DNA of 64,000 bases from Synchiropus splendidus (taxonomy: Eukaryota > Chordata > Actinopteri > Syngnathiformes > Callionymidae): assembly GCF_027744825.2 (NCBI RefSeq), contig NC_071335.1:30455501-30519500 (forward strand). The letters run 5' to 3'. The position numbers and the translations under genes were made by a program. Within the stretch, counting starts at the first letter, position 1; every line of letters starts with the position of its first letter. Below are positions 26,195 to 38,312 of the stretch, one piece after another. A model generated the notes under the pieces. That model did not search any database. It worked only from the letters and a program-made list of their open reading frames with translations, and had not been told where the DNA came from.

Positions 26195-28006
26195 TCAATC
26201 TCGCTTTTTGTTTCGTCCACCTTTTGCGTTGTTGGATCCCTTTTTACCTCCCTCCTTCTTCAGCTCTCCTCGCTCGTTCACATCAGACTGATCCTCCATG
26301 TACTCTGGGTCATTCTCCACCTCTTTGTTCTCCTCAGTGGGCTGTCCATGAGCCGGGTTGGTGGGTAGAGCCAAGTAAGGGTGCTGAGGCAGGGAGGACG
26401 ACGGGGACATTGGAGCGGTGGTCGAAGTCTCCAACTGTGATCTTGCTGAGCCGTTGCTAATGGCCCTGTACTTGAGCCGCAGTTTGTGGGGCAGCGCTGT
26501 GCCTTTGACCTCGGCTTGGCAGTCACCGTAAGAAGAGGCAGCACTGGATGCTTTCTGGTGGTAGCTGCTGATGTCGGAGGAGGAGGAAGAGGGAGACTCA
26601 TCATCTGTGGAGCCCTCCTTGTCAGAGCTACGAGGGTCGCCGTCACTGGAGGAGGTGTCTTTACCAGAGGAATTCTCTTGATAAAAGCCATTAGTTTTGG
26701 GGCCTCCTTCATAGGTGAGAACTGGCGGTTCGTCGTCCATCGTGTTGAGGTAACCGTCGTGTTGTGAGAAGGGGTGGCCTTCCTCTGTGCTGTGGATCAG
26801 ATTTGGGGCGAAAGGATTCTTACTGTGCTGATGAGTGTTTTCTTGACCCTCATAGTTGTAATGCCCATGACGGTTCTCATGCTGGGTTTGGATACTGGGA
26901 CTGTACCTTATCTGCAGCTCATCAGCTGACCCGCTTGGGCCATTGACGTAATCATACTTCTCAGAGTCTGAAGTGTTTGTCCTTTCGAGCTTCTCAGCAA
27001 CTTCTGTGATGCTTGCTGAGCAGTCAGAGAACTGGTGTTGGCCACTTTGGTTGGGCCGGCTCTCTGCAGCAAGCTCTTCCTCTGGTCTCTGGTTCTCCAT
27101 GGTGTAACAGGCGCTGCTGGAGCGGTACAGAATGACACTCCTTTGGGCAGACGTAGCATGGGGGACCGTGACTGACGCCTCCACGTGGTTCTGCTGATGA
27201 TGCTGGAACTCCATTGTCCTTTCGGGCATGGGCGCACTCTGCTGGTGGGAAGAAACCAATCCGGGGTGGTTACCATTATAAGCCCCATTTGGCAAGCCAT
27301 TGGGTATTCCATTACTGTCCAGCATGGCCATCTCCATATTTGCGGGTTCCTTCTTTATGCTGTAACCCAAAGGTTCAGGACTGTCTCTGGAGGATCCATC
27401 AGACATGTCAGACACGGAACCCATTGGGGAGTAGTGCAGGTTATTGTGTCGCTCCCCTCGGGTCGACTGTTCTGTCTCCGAGGAGTCGGAATTCATCATC
27501 ACCTGGGAAGCACTTGAGTAGCCGCTGCTGGAATGGTACGCGTGGCTGTTGGGTGTTCCGTTGGCGCTGCTGCCGCTGTTACTCAAGTTGCCACCTGCGG
27601 CGCTGTTGGAGATCTGCTGACTTTTTTCCATGTAGGAGGCTGTGCTGATGAGGCCGAAGCGCAACTTAAGCTGTAGTAGCTCCGTCTTCAGACGAACATT
27701 CTCCTCATTTAGCGCCATGACCCTGTTCTCCAAGACCATGTCATTGAGCCGACGCTTTTCTCTTGAGCGCTTGGCTGCTTCATTGTTCTTCCTGCGCTTC
27801 TCCCAATAGGAATCATCTTTCTTCTCATCAGAAATGAATTCTCGCTTACGACGAGATGTTACGGTCGGCTTGGAGCCTTTAGCCTGGCGGTTGGATCGCC
27901 CGCCACCATCGGGGGATGGGAAGCTCCCGTTGAAATCTGAAAAGGAATCCACCTCCATTGAACTTTTGTTGTTGGTGGACGGGATGAGGAGACTGAGACT
28001 TTCCAT
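26195..28006 (-). CDS. nfil3: NFIL3/E4BP4-type bZIP transcriptional repressor (large paralogue)
   Basis: An intronless 603-aa coding exon, usual for NFIL3 genes. Residues 51-66 ([16 protein letters not shown]) and the basic region 68-88 ([20 protein letters not shown]) are the diagnostic NFIL3 signature. The zipper follows at about 93-118 and ends in [13 protein letters not shown]-terminal [13 protein letters not shown] block is the conserved NFIL3 repression-region motif. The middle is Ser/Asn/His-rich and apparently disordered, making the protein longer than mammalian NFIL3 (about 460 aa). NFIL3 proteins dimerise, bind TTAYGTAA D-box sites, compete with PAR-bZIP activators and act in clock output and immune lineage choice. 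Teleosts have several nfil3 paralogues; which one this is cannot be settled here. Upstream non-coding exons are likely (see 31480-32330). The start is the first ATG before SLSLLIPS. Confidence 0.95.
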   Translation of the reverse strand: MESLSLLIPSTNNKSSMEVDSFSDFNGSFPSPDGGGRSNRQAKGSKPTVTSRRKREFISDEKKDDSYWEKRRKNNEAAKRSREKRRLNDMVLENRVMALNEENVRLKTELLQLKLRFGLISTASYMEKSQQISNSAAGGNLSNSGSSANGTPNSHAYHSSSGYSSASQVMMNSDSSETEQSTRGERHNNLHYSPMGSVSDMSDGSSRDSPEPLGYSIKKEPANMEMAMLDSNGIPNGLPNGAYNGNHPGLVSSHQQSAPMPERTMEFQHHQQNHVEASVTVPHATSAQRSVILYRSSSACYTMENQRPEEELAAESRPNQSGQHQFSDCSASITEVAEKLERTNTSDSEKYDYVNGPSGSADELQIRYSPSIQTQHENRHGHYNYEGQENTHQHSKNPFAPNLIHSTEEGHPFSQHDGYLNTMDDEPPVLTYEGGPKTNGFYQENSSGKDTSSSDGDPRSSDKEGSTDDESPSSSSSDISSYHQKASSAASSYGDCQAEVKGTALPHKLRLKYRAISNGSARSQLETSTTAPMSPSSSLPQHPYLALPTNPAHGQPTEENKEVENDPEYMEDQSDVNERGELKKEGGKKGSNNAKGGRNKKRD

Positions 28007-29070
28007 ATTCCCAATTGGGGCTGGAGCTTGACTCCAGCAGAGGGGAGGTTTGGAGAGAGACGTAGAGCTGTTCTGCTGTAGCCAATTGTTTTATTTTCAA
28101 ACACTTATGTTCCTGGGTCGGCAAAGATTTTTAATATTTGTGCCCTTTCTGTCGAGAGCCTCATGGGTTTCCTTTATTTGTTATTCAAGATCAGAATTCT
28201 TCAAGTGTCCAAATTGGCCAAGAAGATTAGAAACAGATGAAACTCCACGTAAACCTCAGACATTTATATCCTTGACTTTTGGGGAAAGGCCAGACAAGCT
28301 TTGTATCTGGAGCAATATGGCCTGCAAGATGTCCAGTATGGTAGTCGAGTGTCTGACTGGGGGTGATTGTGGTCAGTGGTCGGGAAGCTGCGACGCCTGT
28401 TGGCCACTCCAACACAGAAAAATCTGTGGATTTTGGAGGGATTTCCAGTCCAGCTTCAGTTTGCAGATTGTTTCCTTAAATGAAGGAGAGAATGATTTAG
28501 AACACAGTGAAAAAGTGAATGGCACATCATATTTTACTTCAACAAGTAAAACGGTATTCGTCACCATCTGACTTGTTCCCACTGCGTAAACAAAGCTTGC
28601 CTTCATGCTTAATTAACCTTAAATTGGCGGGGACATTTCAGCGACACAAGAGTGAACAGACAGTTCTGTTCCCTCGCAGCGAACATGCGGTGTGTCTGAC
28701 GCCAGTGCTGCAGAGCTGTTGTGTAAGAGAGAGACGCAGTCACATAATAGGGACTGGGGGCTGGCTGACCATGTGCCAGCGCTGCAGAGCCAGGCAGATA
28801 AAGGTTGGTGGAGTGGAGTAACAGGAGTAGGAGTGCAACATAAAGCTGCGCAGCCCCTTTACATATGAGCTTGACTTCATCTCCGGAGCTCGCAGTTTGA
28901 AACTGACTTGGTAACATTTCCGGGTCGCTTCAACACTCCACAATTACACAACAAGCAGCAGAACTTCCGTATGTGGCACCAACATCATAGCACAACAGGA
29001 AGCCGGGCCCGCACCCACGTCTCCCAACATCCAGCCTAAGAATGCGGCAGGATGTTGACAGCCCAGCGGG

Positions 29071-29080
29071 ATTACGTAAT
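29071..29080. promoter_or_regulatory. perfect NFIL3/PAR-bZIP D-box upstream of the larger NFIL3 gene
   Basis: ATTACGTAAT is the full palindromic NFIL3 consensus (RTTAYGTAAY), 1065 bp upstream of the start codon. Binding of NFIL3 to its own locus is inference. Confidence 0.5.
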
Positions 29081-29910
29081 CACTCAACGCGCTCTTGTTT
29101 CTGGTTGAATTTGTCTCTTTCACCGACTGAACGAGTTTGTGTTTTCATTAGCGGTGCATGAACAAACACACATTTAATGAGATGCGCGGCATAAAAATCT
29201 AGGTCAGAGGGCATGGGTGTCAACAGCCCAGCGAGTTAGGAAGTGACGTTTTCGTGAACTTACATAAGAGCTACCTCAAGGTAGAAATAAGGTAAAGAAT
29301 TCAGGCACCTTTCACCTGGCGCGCCTCCTGTTTGCCCTAGACATGGCGTGAGCAAAGCCGAGCCTCAGACTGTTCTACCAAAGCCTTCAGGTTGAGCTGA
29401 GCAGACACCCTCAAGCTGACCTCCTTTTGTCTGCGAAACGACTTACTCTGTTCTCACCCTACAAGTTGATCAACTCACGATGCGATGAACACACTTTTTT
29501 ATCGGAAACTCAATGACTTATTAATGGGGGATTTGAGGATTTGGAAACTACCATTCACAGAATGAATAGAACAATGTCCGGTTCTGTCTCTTCCTGGCTG
29601 TGAATCATCTTTATAAAAACTTGGGCGGACAACACAAAGGCGGGAGCGAAGGCACACGTCTGCGCTGTCCCACTGACCTAGAAACGACACGAAGCAGTAA
29701 ACACTCCTCCTGTCTTTGACGGTGAGCTATAAAATAGGTCAGTGGGACTGCAAGGAAGGGAGGGCGGGAGAGGAGAGTATTAGAGTACACGCTAAAAATA
29801 GAGAAACAGACAGGGGTGAGGGAACGAGATGGGGCGATAGAAAGAATAGACAAGGAAGAGATCGCTCTTGCAGCAGGGGAAGGAAGAGAGGAGCCTCCAT
29901 ACGTCATCAG

Positions 29911-30026
29911 TTTATATATCGCATTATAAAAGCCGCTCCGGTTTTCATGAAACATTAATCCGCCCCCTCCCCTCAGCGCCACATCAGGGCTGCATTTGAA
30001 AAATTGGAGTTATGGCGGTGACGTCA
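29911..30026 (-). promoter_or_regulatory. candidate internal promoter: CRE palindrome and TATA-like boxes
   Basis: A perfect CRE (TGACGTCA, 30019-30026) lies about 100 bp upstream, on the minus strand, of CGATATATAAAC (near 29911-29922). A plus-strand TATAAAAG also occurs near 29926, so direction is ambiguous. CRE control of NFIL3 genes would fit known CREB/calcium induction, but transcription from here is unproven. Confidence 0.3.
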
Positions 30027-31479
30027 GAGCTCTCCCTGTTCTCTGCAGCCAAAATCACACATAACAGCTTCTCTCGCAGCTCTGCATGGGGAGGGGCGGC
30101 TGTTGTTGCTCATAATGTACGTGCTCAGAATGTTTCATGTTGTGCGGCAAAGCTTGTGTAACACGTATTACACTGGAACTGGAGGCTCAGCGTAACTGTC
30201 TCTGAAGGGCAAATATGGGCGTTGTGCTACTCAAACAAATGAGATTATTAAACTTCTGATGGTTGAATATGAGGCTGGGTGACCTTCAGAAGAACAGCTC
30301 TCAGCTCTGTCCAGGCCATTTCTGCTCTGAGGAATACACAGTGAAACACAAGGCATCTTTGCTCCCCTCCTCCAACGCCACACACGTGGAGAGGCCCCTC
30401 ACTTGAAGCATCCATTTTCCCCACTGCTTTGTGTCAGAAATACAAATGTCAACTGGAGTGCCGACATTCCTGGCAAAGTCATTTCAACAACACCACTGGC
30501 TGCTATTAAACATGCACAAGGCTAATAAATGACCTTCGCTGCACCAGCAGAGCTATTTCTCATGTTTGTGAAGAAAATCTAATTTCCTGTTTGAATATTG
30601 GTGGTCACCTGTTTCCTCTGCATCTAACAGTCAAATCTACTTACAGCCTGTGTCCACTTGAGAAGCAACAGCCCTGTTTACAAAGTTAAAAAACATGGCT
30701 CACAATCCAGATCCTTGTGTTAGACGTGACCCATGTGGTCCGCGACTTGACTCATGTGTCCTCACCCAGATACAGATCTGACCTATATTCAGAGCTGGGA
30801 TGGAGCAATGCAGACAGTTTTGAAATCAGACCAGCTGGCAGCAGCTCTCCAGAACTTTGGCTGCCTTACCAGACATCAGTTTTTTCTCAAGTATGGAGTT
30901 ACTGATTGCTCTTTTTTTTAAGTCTTTGTTTCACTTTGCTACCAAGTTTCTCTTTACAAATAAACATCCTACCCTACTGGTTTTGTTTTCCTATTTTCCA
31001 CAGAGGGAACTCAAAAATAGCAGTAGCTGTGTTACATCATTCCTGAGAACAAAAGGTTTTCAGTAGGGGTGGATCTCGCATTATGTGCTCAACTGTTGGG
31101 AATCAAAAGGGGTGTAAGGGAACATTAATTACAGGTCTGAGCATCCCAGGAGTGAGACTCAGTTTACTGCTGCTGTTATGTCATACCCCCAATTCCATCA
31201 AGCTCTGCCCTTCATACTCATGTTAGAATACATTTACTGTGGTGAGAGATGCGATTGTAATGTGACAAATTCCATTTTAAACGAGGATTTTATTATTTTT
31301 ATTATATAAATGATTATTATTATATTATTTTAAGGTCACAGACGTCCACCTGCAATCCTTAAATTGGTTAAAATTGAAATTGTTTTTGCTAAATGTTTTG
31401 TTTTATTGAGTTACATGTTTAAGGTTTGCCCTGACACACTCCCAGTCAGTCAATCGGCCAAAGAGGAATTCAGAGAACG

Positions 31480-32330
31480 AAGTGATCTACTGACCTACAT
31501 AAAGAAAAGCTCCGCACACAAACATCCACCCGCCACGTGCAGCCGCCAGCGCTCTGCCCCGGATACTGAGCACGTATTCCGGCCACTAACCGGCAGCTCT
31601 CGGTGTATGCGGCAGCCACAAGAAAAAAAGAAACCCCGTCGCAAATATCCTCGCCTTGACATTGAGATCGATAATGTGGGACACGGCGAAACACCTCCCG
31701 TTTGACACCAATATTGAGGCATAAAATGACACTCGACCTCGTTTCAAGCGAGTGTTCCGGACAAAAAGAGCCGACAACGTCCAAAGTCACGGCGGACGGA
31801 GAGTCGCCATGTGGAAAACAAGCCGTCACGGTGACACATATTCAGGCAAAATGTGTTTAAAAAACGCTTCAATGTGGATTAAATTGAGCCGCGAACACAC
31901 AATGACGCTCCGCACTCAGTCAAAACATACCTCTGGTCCTGGAGGAGGGGAATCCACGATCCTCCGACACAAAAGCTGCCTCGCTCGCGTCTCTTCCTTC
32001 GCCGTCTGCGGTGGAAAAAACGTCCCCAAAATACCGAGAGAAGTTCAGCTCTGATTCCTGCTTCGGTGCTGGCTGGAGAGAGCGGGTCGCTGTGCGGGTT
32101 CGGGCTGCCTGTACGCCGCGCTGTGTCGGACACTTTGCTCTAGTTTCTCCGGCTCCTTTCTAGAAATATGTGTTAGTAGGTCAGCGGTTGCGTAACAGCT
32201 CTTCGGCTGCACGGTCACGTTTCTGTCCCCGATTTCTCCCTGAGAGCGCCGGCGTGGTGCGGCTCGTCCACCTCCTCTCCGAGACAGGTTTTAACAGTTC
32301 GTCTGGAACTTTCATTAATATCTGAAGCAG
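31480..32330 (-). promoter_or_regulatory. CpG-rich probable promoter with non-coding first exon of the larger NFIL3 gene
   Basis: CpG density is clearly above the AT-rich surroundings. On the minus strand GACCAGAG followed by GTATGTTTTG forms a good splice donor (exon end 31931), so a non-coding exon 1 from somewhere near 32100 down to 31931 could splice to the acceptor near 28076. No other gene nearby accounts for this CpG block. Confidence 0.4.
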
Positions 32331-32420
32331 AATTTCCGAAAAGTTTGGAAGATTTGTTATGTCGTAATCATCATTCAATATAAGTATATTATAGTGTAGT
32401 GTAACTTAACAACGATGCAC

Positions 32421-32675
32421 TATATTATATTATATTATATTATATTATATTATATTATATTATATTATATTATATCATACAATGCTATTCTATTCTATAT
32501 TGTATTATACTAAACTATATTTTACTGTACTATATTATACTATGCTATGCTACACTAAACTATATTTTAATATACTATACTACACTACACTACACTACAC
32601 TATTCTATACTATACTATACTATACTATACTATACAATGCAATAATATACTATACTATAATATACTATACTTTAA
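32421..32675. repeat. TATAT pentamer satellite grading into a degenerate CTATA array
   Basis: About eleven perfect TATAT/ATATT units (32421-32475) are followed by about 200 bp of diverged units built on ACTATACTATA and CTACACTACAC. Frames read as long Tyr/Ile-rich peptides purely because of this repeat. Confidence 0.85.
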
Positions 32676-32989
32676 TGTTAATGCATGCACCATCATTATT
32701 ACAGTGATGTTGTCTTTGCAAACAAAACAAAACAAATATCTTTGTTTTATTTTTGTTTGTACACTCATCTTATAACCACTCACCATTATTATAACCGCAC
32801 TGTATCGATGCTAAAGATGTAATTGAATATCATTAATTGTGCAATAATGTTTTCAATTAGAAAATACTGCATTGTGTTTTTGTATTGAGTATTGAGTCCT
32901 CACTGGGCTGAGTGTACTATCACTACAAAATGGAGCGGGCTGTGCCCATAATTGTGGCTAGTGGATGAAGCTATCATGATGCTGCTTGA

Positions 32990-33210
32990 GTGAGGAAGAA
33001 ACGATTGATAGATCCGAGACTCAGAGTTGAACCTCTGCAGCTTCACACCGAGAGGCCAGCGGAAGTGACTCGGGCATGTTTTCAGAATACCTCCAACTGG
33101 GAGGAGGCCCAGGGACAGAGCCATTGGAGAGATGCTACTGGGAACTTCGGGGCCTCTTTGGTCCAGATGCCCCTGTCGACCCTGAAAAATGGGTGGATTG
33201 ATCTTCCTGG
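32990..33210 (+). mobile_element. possible decayed L2/Maui-like LINE fragment
   Basis: The phrases CTCGGGCATGTTTTCAGAA and GGGAGGAGGCCCAGGGACAG echo the 3' region of fish L2/Maui elements (CGGGCATGTCCCAC, GGGAGGAGGCCCCGGGG). The frame is degraded. Family assignment is from memory. Confidence 0.4.
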
Positions 33211-33516
33211 ACTGAAAATAAAGAATATTCAAGGTACTTGTGTAACGGTGCTCCTTATTTTTAATTGAAAAGCAAAAATAATACTTCATTCAAATAATGA
33301 CTTTGGGTGTATTTTACAAAACACCCGAGGCCCCTGATTATATTATTATTATATTATTACTGATTATATTATTTTTATCTTACCAATTTATACCTTTATT
33401 GTTGTGACTGACTTTGAAAAAAAAAACAGAGCGCCTCATCTCATCTCATAGAGTCACAGCTGAATGGTCAAAGATAAGAGAAAGAGAAGAAACCTCAACA
33501 GGAAAGCCAAATATGT

Positions 33517-33526
33517 ATTATGTAAT
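33517..33526. promoter_or_regulatory. D-box-like site between the NFIL3 genes
   Basis: ATTATGTAAT fits RTTAYGTAAY. It is 5.5 kb upstream of the larger NFIL3 start codon, so may simply be a chance occurrence in AT-rich DNA. Confidence 0.25.
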
Positions 33527-35314
33527 TGGTTTCATGGGGTCCATGTGATTTAATGTTGTGTTCCCTCACCGCCCGCCACCATATATCTGGAGTTACGTCA
33601 GCTCCATTTTCTCCATTACACACCACTGTGTGGTCTTGAACTTGCCCGGCCCCTCCCCCACCTGCTGTTGCATTCACCAACCCCCACCACGGTCTATGGG
33701 GTCTTCAGCTGCCTCTGCATGCAGGCATTCCCTTGGCAACTCCAGAGTGAGTGTGTCTGCCTAGCAACCACAGGCCTCTGCCGGTCTGACACGCTTACCT
33801 CCGGCTGACTGAGATCTTTCTTTCACATCCACCACAAGTTCTTTTTTTTTTTTTTTCTATAACATATTTTCCACCTCAGGCAGCTCACTACTGCTCGATT
33901 CTCTCTGACACATACCTGCATGAGTGTGACACGATTCATGGAATCATGTGACACAACAGGCAGACACACCCTGCGCGCGGCATGAGAATAACCGGAACAA
34001 TGAACATCAGACTTGTTTGTCATTTGAACCACAAAGCGTGTGGAATATATCACAGCAGACACACAACATGTCAGATCAACAACCAAACGCCTTGTCATTA
34101 AGATTCCAAATTACAAATCATTTCTCATTTAACCCCCCTGCCACGTTTTCTTTTTTCACAGTAAATGGTGAGATTATGACTCACAGTCACCTGCTTATAC
34201 TTTCATACAATGACTGTTACTATCTAGTATTTCTTTCTTCAATGGGAACAGAATGTGCTGAAGCTTTTAATGAGGGGAAAACTTTGTTTATAGAAGGTCA
34301 AGTAGGAGTTAGCGCCTCAGCGTACAAAGGTGGTTCTGCACCTTTTATATTTTCCCTTGACTACCCTCTGTTTCCACCCAAAACAGCCGTGGTCAGTGAG
34401 TCAGACTTAGTTCTGTTTATGCCAGTTTATTTTACTAGTTGGCTCGTGGCCTGCTCTCCTGAATACTTTCAGTTGTGCCACCAGTGGAACCAGCCAGTGT
34501 CTTTGTTGGGGTCTGTAGGATTTACTGTGAACGAAACGGGAGACGGTGAATCACCGAAGTACCTCCTGATGCTGTACACACGATGCAGCATGTGTATTCA
34601 GCAAGGCACAAGTGGGCATTTCCTGGAGTGAAGCAGGTCAAGATCAAGAAAATATTCACCATGATGCTCAGCCAGAGGGCAGTTTTATGATATCTGCTAA
34701 CAGCTAGGGCCATATGGGGTGATGCAGATTACAGAGTACAAAACAGCTCGACCACACGTGGGCAAACTGTGGCCTACGTCCCGGAACATTCTGCACCGCA
34801 TCGTCACAGTTTTCCTGCGTTTCACTTTTCTAATGACAGAGCAAAACACAGAGTCAGAGGCCTAAATGCTTAGCTTTGGTTCACACTAGAAAGTTGAACT
34901 CTGAATAAATCAGCCCCTCCAAGATTTGTCTGACATTTATTACTGATTTTTATTGAAGGCCTGATTTTGCGGCAAATTGAACAAAGATATCGAGGATATA
35001 TGCTTTACTTACTAAAAGCATGTTCAAGTGCAAAGAATACACAAAATAAATAAATAAATATATATGGTAAGTAAAAATGATGATAAGATAAGTGAGGGAT
35101 TTTTTAGGAGTAGTTCTCGAGGTGACAGCGTGTAATGTGTGCTTGTTGTCTTGTGTGGGATCCTCACGAGAGCGGAGTCTGACGCACGTTTGGCTGAGCG
35201 GAGACTGTGAGTTGTTCAACGGCTTATTAATACTGCGAATTAAAACCATAACCGATATGGCATGTTGTACAGCAGGGGTTCTTTAGACACTTGGACTCTC
35301 AACCTCGGGTCTCC

Positions 35315-36008
35315 TCAGGGCTGTGTTCTCTCTCCATGGCTCTTCTCCCTCTACACCAACTGCTGCACTGATCAAGTTTGCGGATGACACCACCATCATT
35401 GGGCTGAGTCGGCTTATAGGAGGGAGGTGGAGCGGCTGGTGTCCTGGTGCAAGCTCAACGCCCAGAAGACAGTGGAGATGGTCATAGACTAAACAGTTTC
35501 TCTGTCCCCTCTCATGTTGGCTGGTTTACCCATTCCTATTGTGGACTCCTTCTACTTCCTACCATCACTGAGGACCTCAAATGGGAGCCGACCATCAAGT
35601 CCCTCATCAGGAAGGCCCAGCAGAGAATGTTCTTCTTGAGTCAGCTACGAAAGCTACGACTGCGACTGAACGAAGTTGCTGGCGGAGTTCTACACGGCCA
35701 TCATCCAGTCCATCCTCACCTCCTCTATCAACAGCGTTCAACAGCGCCACCTCCAGGGACAAGAGCAGACTGCAGCGCATCGTACGCTCTGCTGAGAATG
35801 TGATCGGTTGCAGCCTGCCACCTCTTCAGGACCTGTATGTCTCCAGGACCCAGAGACATGCAGGTCGGATCAGAGCCGACCCTTCTCACCCTGGACATGG
35901 ACTGTTTGTTCCTCTTCCCTCTGGCAGGAGGCTACGGTCCATCCAGACCAGAACCTTCTGTCACAGGAACAGCTTCTTCTCCTCGGCCGTCAGACTGTTG
36001 AATTCGTG
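35315..36008 (+). pseudogene. broken reverse-transcriptase fragment of a Rex1/CR1/L2-type LINE
   Basis: Three frames together read the end of a non-LTR reverse transcriptase: IKFADDTTIIGL (the FADD-type catalytic box), then LVSWCKLNAQKTVEMVID, then KAQQRMFFLSQLRKL, RDKSRLQRIVRSAENVIGC, and LPSGRRLRSIQTRTF ending VRLLNS. Several frameshifts and an internal deletion separate these blocks, and the upstream endonuclease and most of the RT are missing, so it is dead. It abuts the mariner fragment at 36017. Confidence 0.8.
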
Positions 36009-36016
36009 ATCAGCTT

Positions 36017-36410
36017 TGTTTGAAATCTGAATGAATTTTTCCCATTACAATTAATGGAAAAAGAAATAATGTGTTCCAAGCCTTAAAATAGTCTTTTGTA
36101 GGAGTGAATGTAGAGTGTCTGCTGCAGGTGCGCTGTTCCTCTATGTGTGTGGCCGCTGCATGTGGGAGGGGTTGCCGAGTGAGTGACGTCACTCCAGAAG
36201 TGAAGAGGTGCCCGGTGCGTGTCCAGCTCTGAATGTGCGCTTCTGTTCAGTTTGGCTGTGACAAAGTCATAAACCAAGTAACGCTCTGTCCCAGACTCGC
36301 CTCATCCCTGTCCCAGCTCCAGCTGACAACAGGACATAAAATCCTGGAGTGCGCGCTCCAGCCTCGGAGGTGTCGAGAGTGAGCACCTCCCCTGTTCCAC
36401 TGTATATTGC
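36017..36410 (-). mobile_element. truncated inverted copy of the mariner/pogo-like element at 18854-19537
   Basis: Reverse-complementing this block gives sequence closely matching 19090-19480, including GGGGAGGTGCTC, TCGGCAACCCCTCCCACATG and CACCTGCAGCAGACACTCTA. The right border reads CCACTGTATA, like the element's CACTG-TA end, but the CAGTGGTACCTCGG terminal repeats are missing. The left border is fused to the LINE fragment. Confidence 0.75.
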
Positions 36411-38298
36411 TATATGTGTAAGCAAGAAAGAAAATCGCCAACAAATCATTCCTAAGTTGTCAGAGTAGCATCCAGTATTGTTCCACCACATTGCTCTGGT
36501 CAGTGCTACATTTTGAATGCTGCAGGTGACGGTCCTATTGCTTCTGAATCAACCATCGTATGGTTCATAAACAAATATATCCAAGCATTTACTTAATAAA
36601 TATATAGAGAGTGGCCTTCAAATATCGATACAGTAAACAGATGTATCCGTTTGCTTTATGTTTAAAGGCTATATTGTTTTTGTAAAGAAGTTATTGCTGA
36701 GTGAGAAGAAAGTGACTTGGCCAGTAAGAGGGTGGAGTCTTCTGGACTGCCTCTCCAGAGATGGTAATCGCAAGGCAGATTTTTGGCGCAATTTGAGTTA
36801 CTTCCTCAAGTGTTAATATAAACCCTTGTAATATTGTAACAACACAGAGCGGCGGCTGATCTGTGTTACACTGTGTTCTAGTCCAGTATGAGTCCCTTAT
36901 GTTCCTAACTGAGCGTCACCCATCCCTGCATTCTCACTTAGTTTCTCCAAGTGAGGTGTTTGTATGAGAGAACCGGCATCCAGGCAACATGAATTGGGAA
37001 TAATGAACTAAACACACCTTGTTCGGTTATATTTGTGCTTATATTTGTGTGTGGAAACAGTCTATAATCCCTCGGTGACGGGAGACAGACTGCATGTGCA
37101 CCACATGGCTGGAGTTCCACACACCTGTTCTAAATTGACCCACACATGACAAGTTCAAGGGCTGGTTCATATTTCACATATTTGTCAACAGTTTTCTTTT
37201 TATAAGATTAAGAACGCCGACACACTGCTGGGGTACATTATCATGTCAAACCATGTTATTATTGCATCATCCCAGAGGGCTCACAAACCTGGTGATTATT
37301 GATGCACGCTGCGTCTTCACCTCCCGCTCCGTTCAAAACAAATTTGATATTCTGAACTTGTATCTTTTGAGTCCACACGGGCCAATCTGTCTCCACTACA
37401 GCTGCCCCACTGCTAAAAATAGGCCTCTGTTGACGTCGAGGATGAGTCATATCTTTTTTCCTGTGCATCTGTACTTCCACTCACCTTTATTTCAGCCGCA
37501 TGAATGCAGTTTGCCCCAAATACAAGCTTCATGCTGAAAACGGTCATAATGAACAGAACGCAACCATACACAAATGCATCTGAGGTGGAATGACCTTGGT
37601 GGACTAGTTTAGCTGACCAGCGTTTATTTTATTCTCTGACGCTGATGTGTTGCAGTCTAGCAACTGTAATGGAGACCAGTTATGGCAGACCTGGCTTCAT
37701 AGTTTCTTATTATTATCTAAATGAAATTCATATTTCTATTCACAATTTAAAGCTTTCTCAATTAAACTGAAGCTTTACTTTCACATAGTGTTGGTGAAGC
37801 ATTCTGTTTTGGACCATAATTTCGTTTGTAAATTATATTTTTGAACCGTATAAATGTTGTTTTAGGTGTTGTTTAATATTTTATTATATAGGTGTTGAGG
37901 GATTTTCCTTATATCCTCCTGAGGCCACTGTGTTTTGTGCTTGTGGCTTCCATGTGCTCAGTGGAAACCGCAATAGCAGGTTGTAGTACTGCCATGTAGT
38001 GAAGTAGTTTAAGTTCCCCCGTAATACTGGTTATGAATGTGTTAATGCAGAGGCAGGATATGGAGCCAGAGACAAGTCGCTTGAAGGGCGACGTCGGCTG
38101 AACGTGTTACTTCTTATCAAAGCATGTGTGTTGAAACACTTTTCCCCTCCACCACCTGAAATGTTTCGTGTGAATGAGTAAGTTCAGACGCAACAATGTT
38201 TTTGTTAAGTCGAGTTTGATCAATGTTTAACCCAAGTTTACTCACCATGATGAAACGTTCAACGGACCGATTATATGAACTACTCACCTGGCGCGCGA
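36411..38298. other. gene-free stretch
   Basis: No coding exon or clear repeat boundary recognised. AT-rich with scattered short open frames only. Confidence 0.4.
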
Positions 38299-38312
38299 CC
38301 GCCCTCTATTGG
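38299..38312 (-). promoter_or_regulatory. CTCF-like motif downstream of the smaller NFIL3 gene
   Basis: On the minus strand CCAATAGAGGGCGG matches CCASYAGRKGGCRS at 13 of 14 positions. Its orientation is opposite to the motifs at 15663 and 16557. Confidence 0.35.

Larger units (their letters stand above)
28076..31479. other. probable intron and upstream region of the larger NFIL3 gene
   Basis: No coding sequence recognised. A plausible minus-strand acceptor, GGCTACAG, ends at 28076, 70 bp before the NFIL3 start codon. The stretch contains the D-box at 29071 and a CRE/TATA-bearing block at 29911-30026, so it could hold intronic enhancers or an alternative promoter. Confidence 0.4.
32676..35314. 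other. gene-free stretch between the two NFIL3 genes (left part)
   Basis: Contains a possible L2/Maui-like fragment at 32990-33210, a D-box-like site at 33517 and an unexplained open frame at 33948-34631 with no recognised domain. No supported gene. Confidence 0.45.

Noticed and set aside
26278..27648. Several open frames of 90-144 codons on both strands
   Set aside because: All are shadows of the 603-aa NFIL3 coding exon.
28050..28571. 173-codon open frame upstream of the larger NFIL3 gene
   Set aside because: No domain, no conserved-looking pattern; overlaps the NFIL3 5' UTR on the opposite strand.
32482..32775. 97-codon Tyr/Leu-rich open frame
   Set aside because: Produced by the CTATA repeat array; no gene-like signals.
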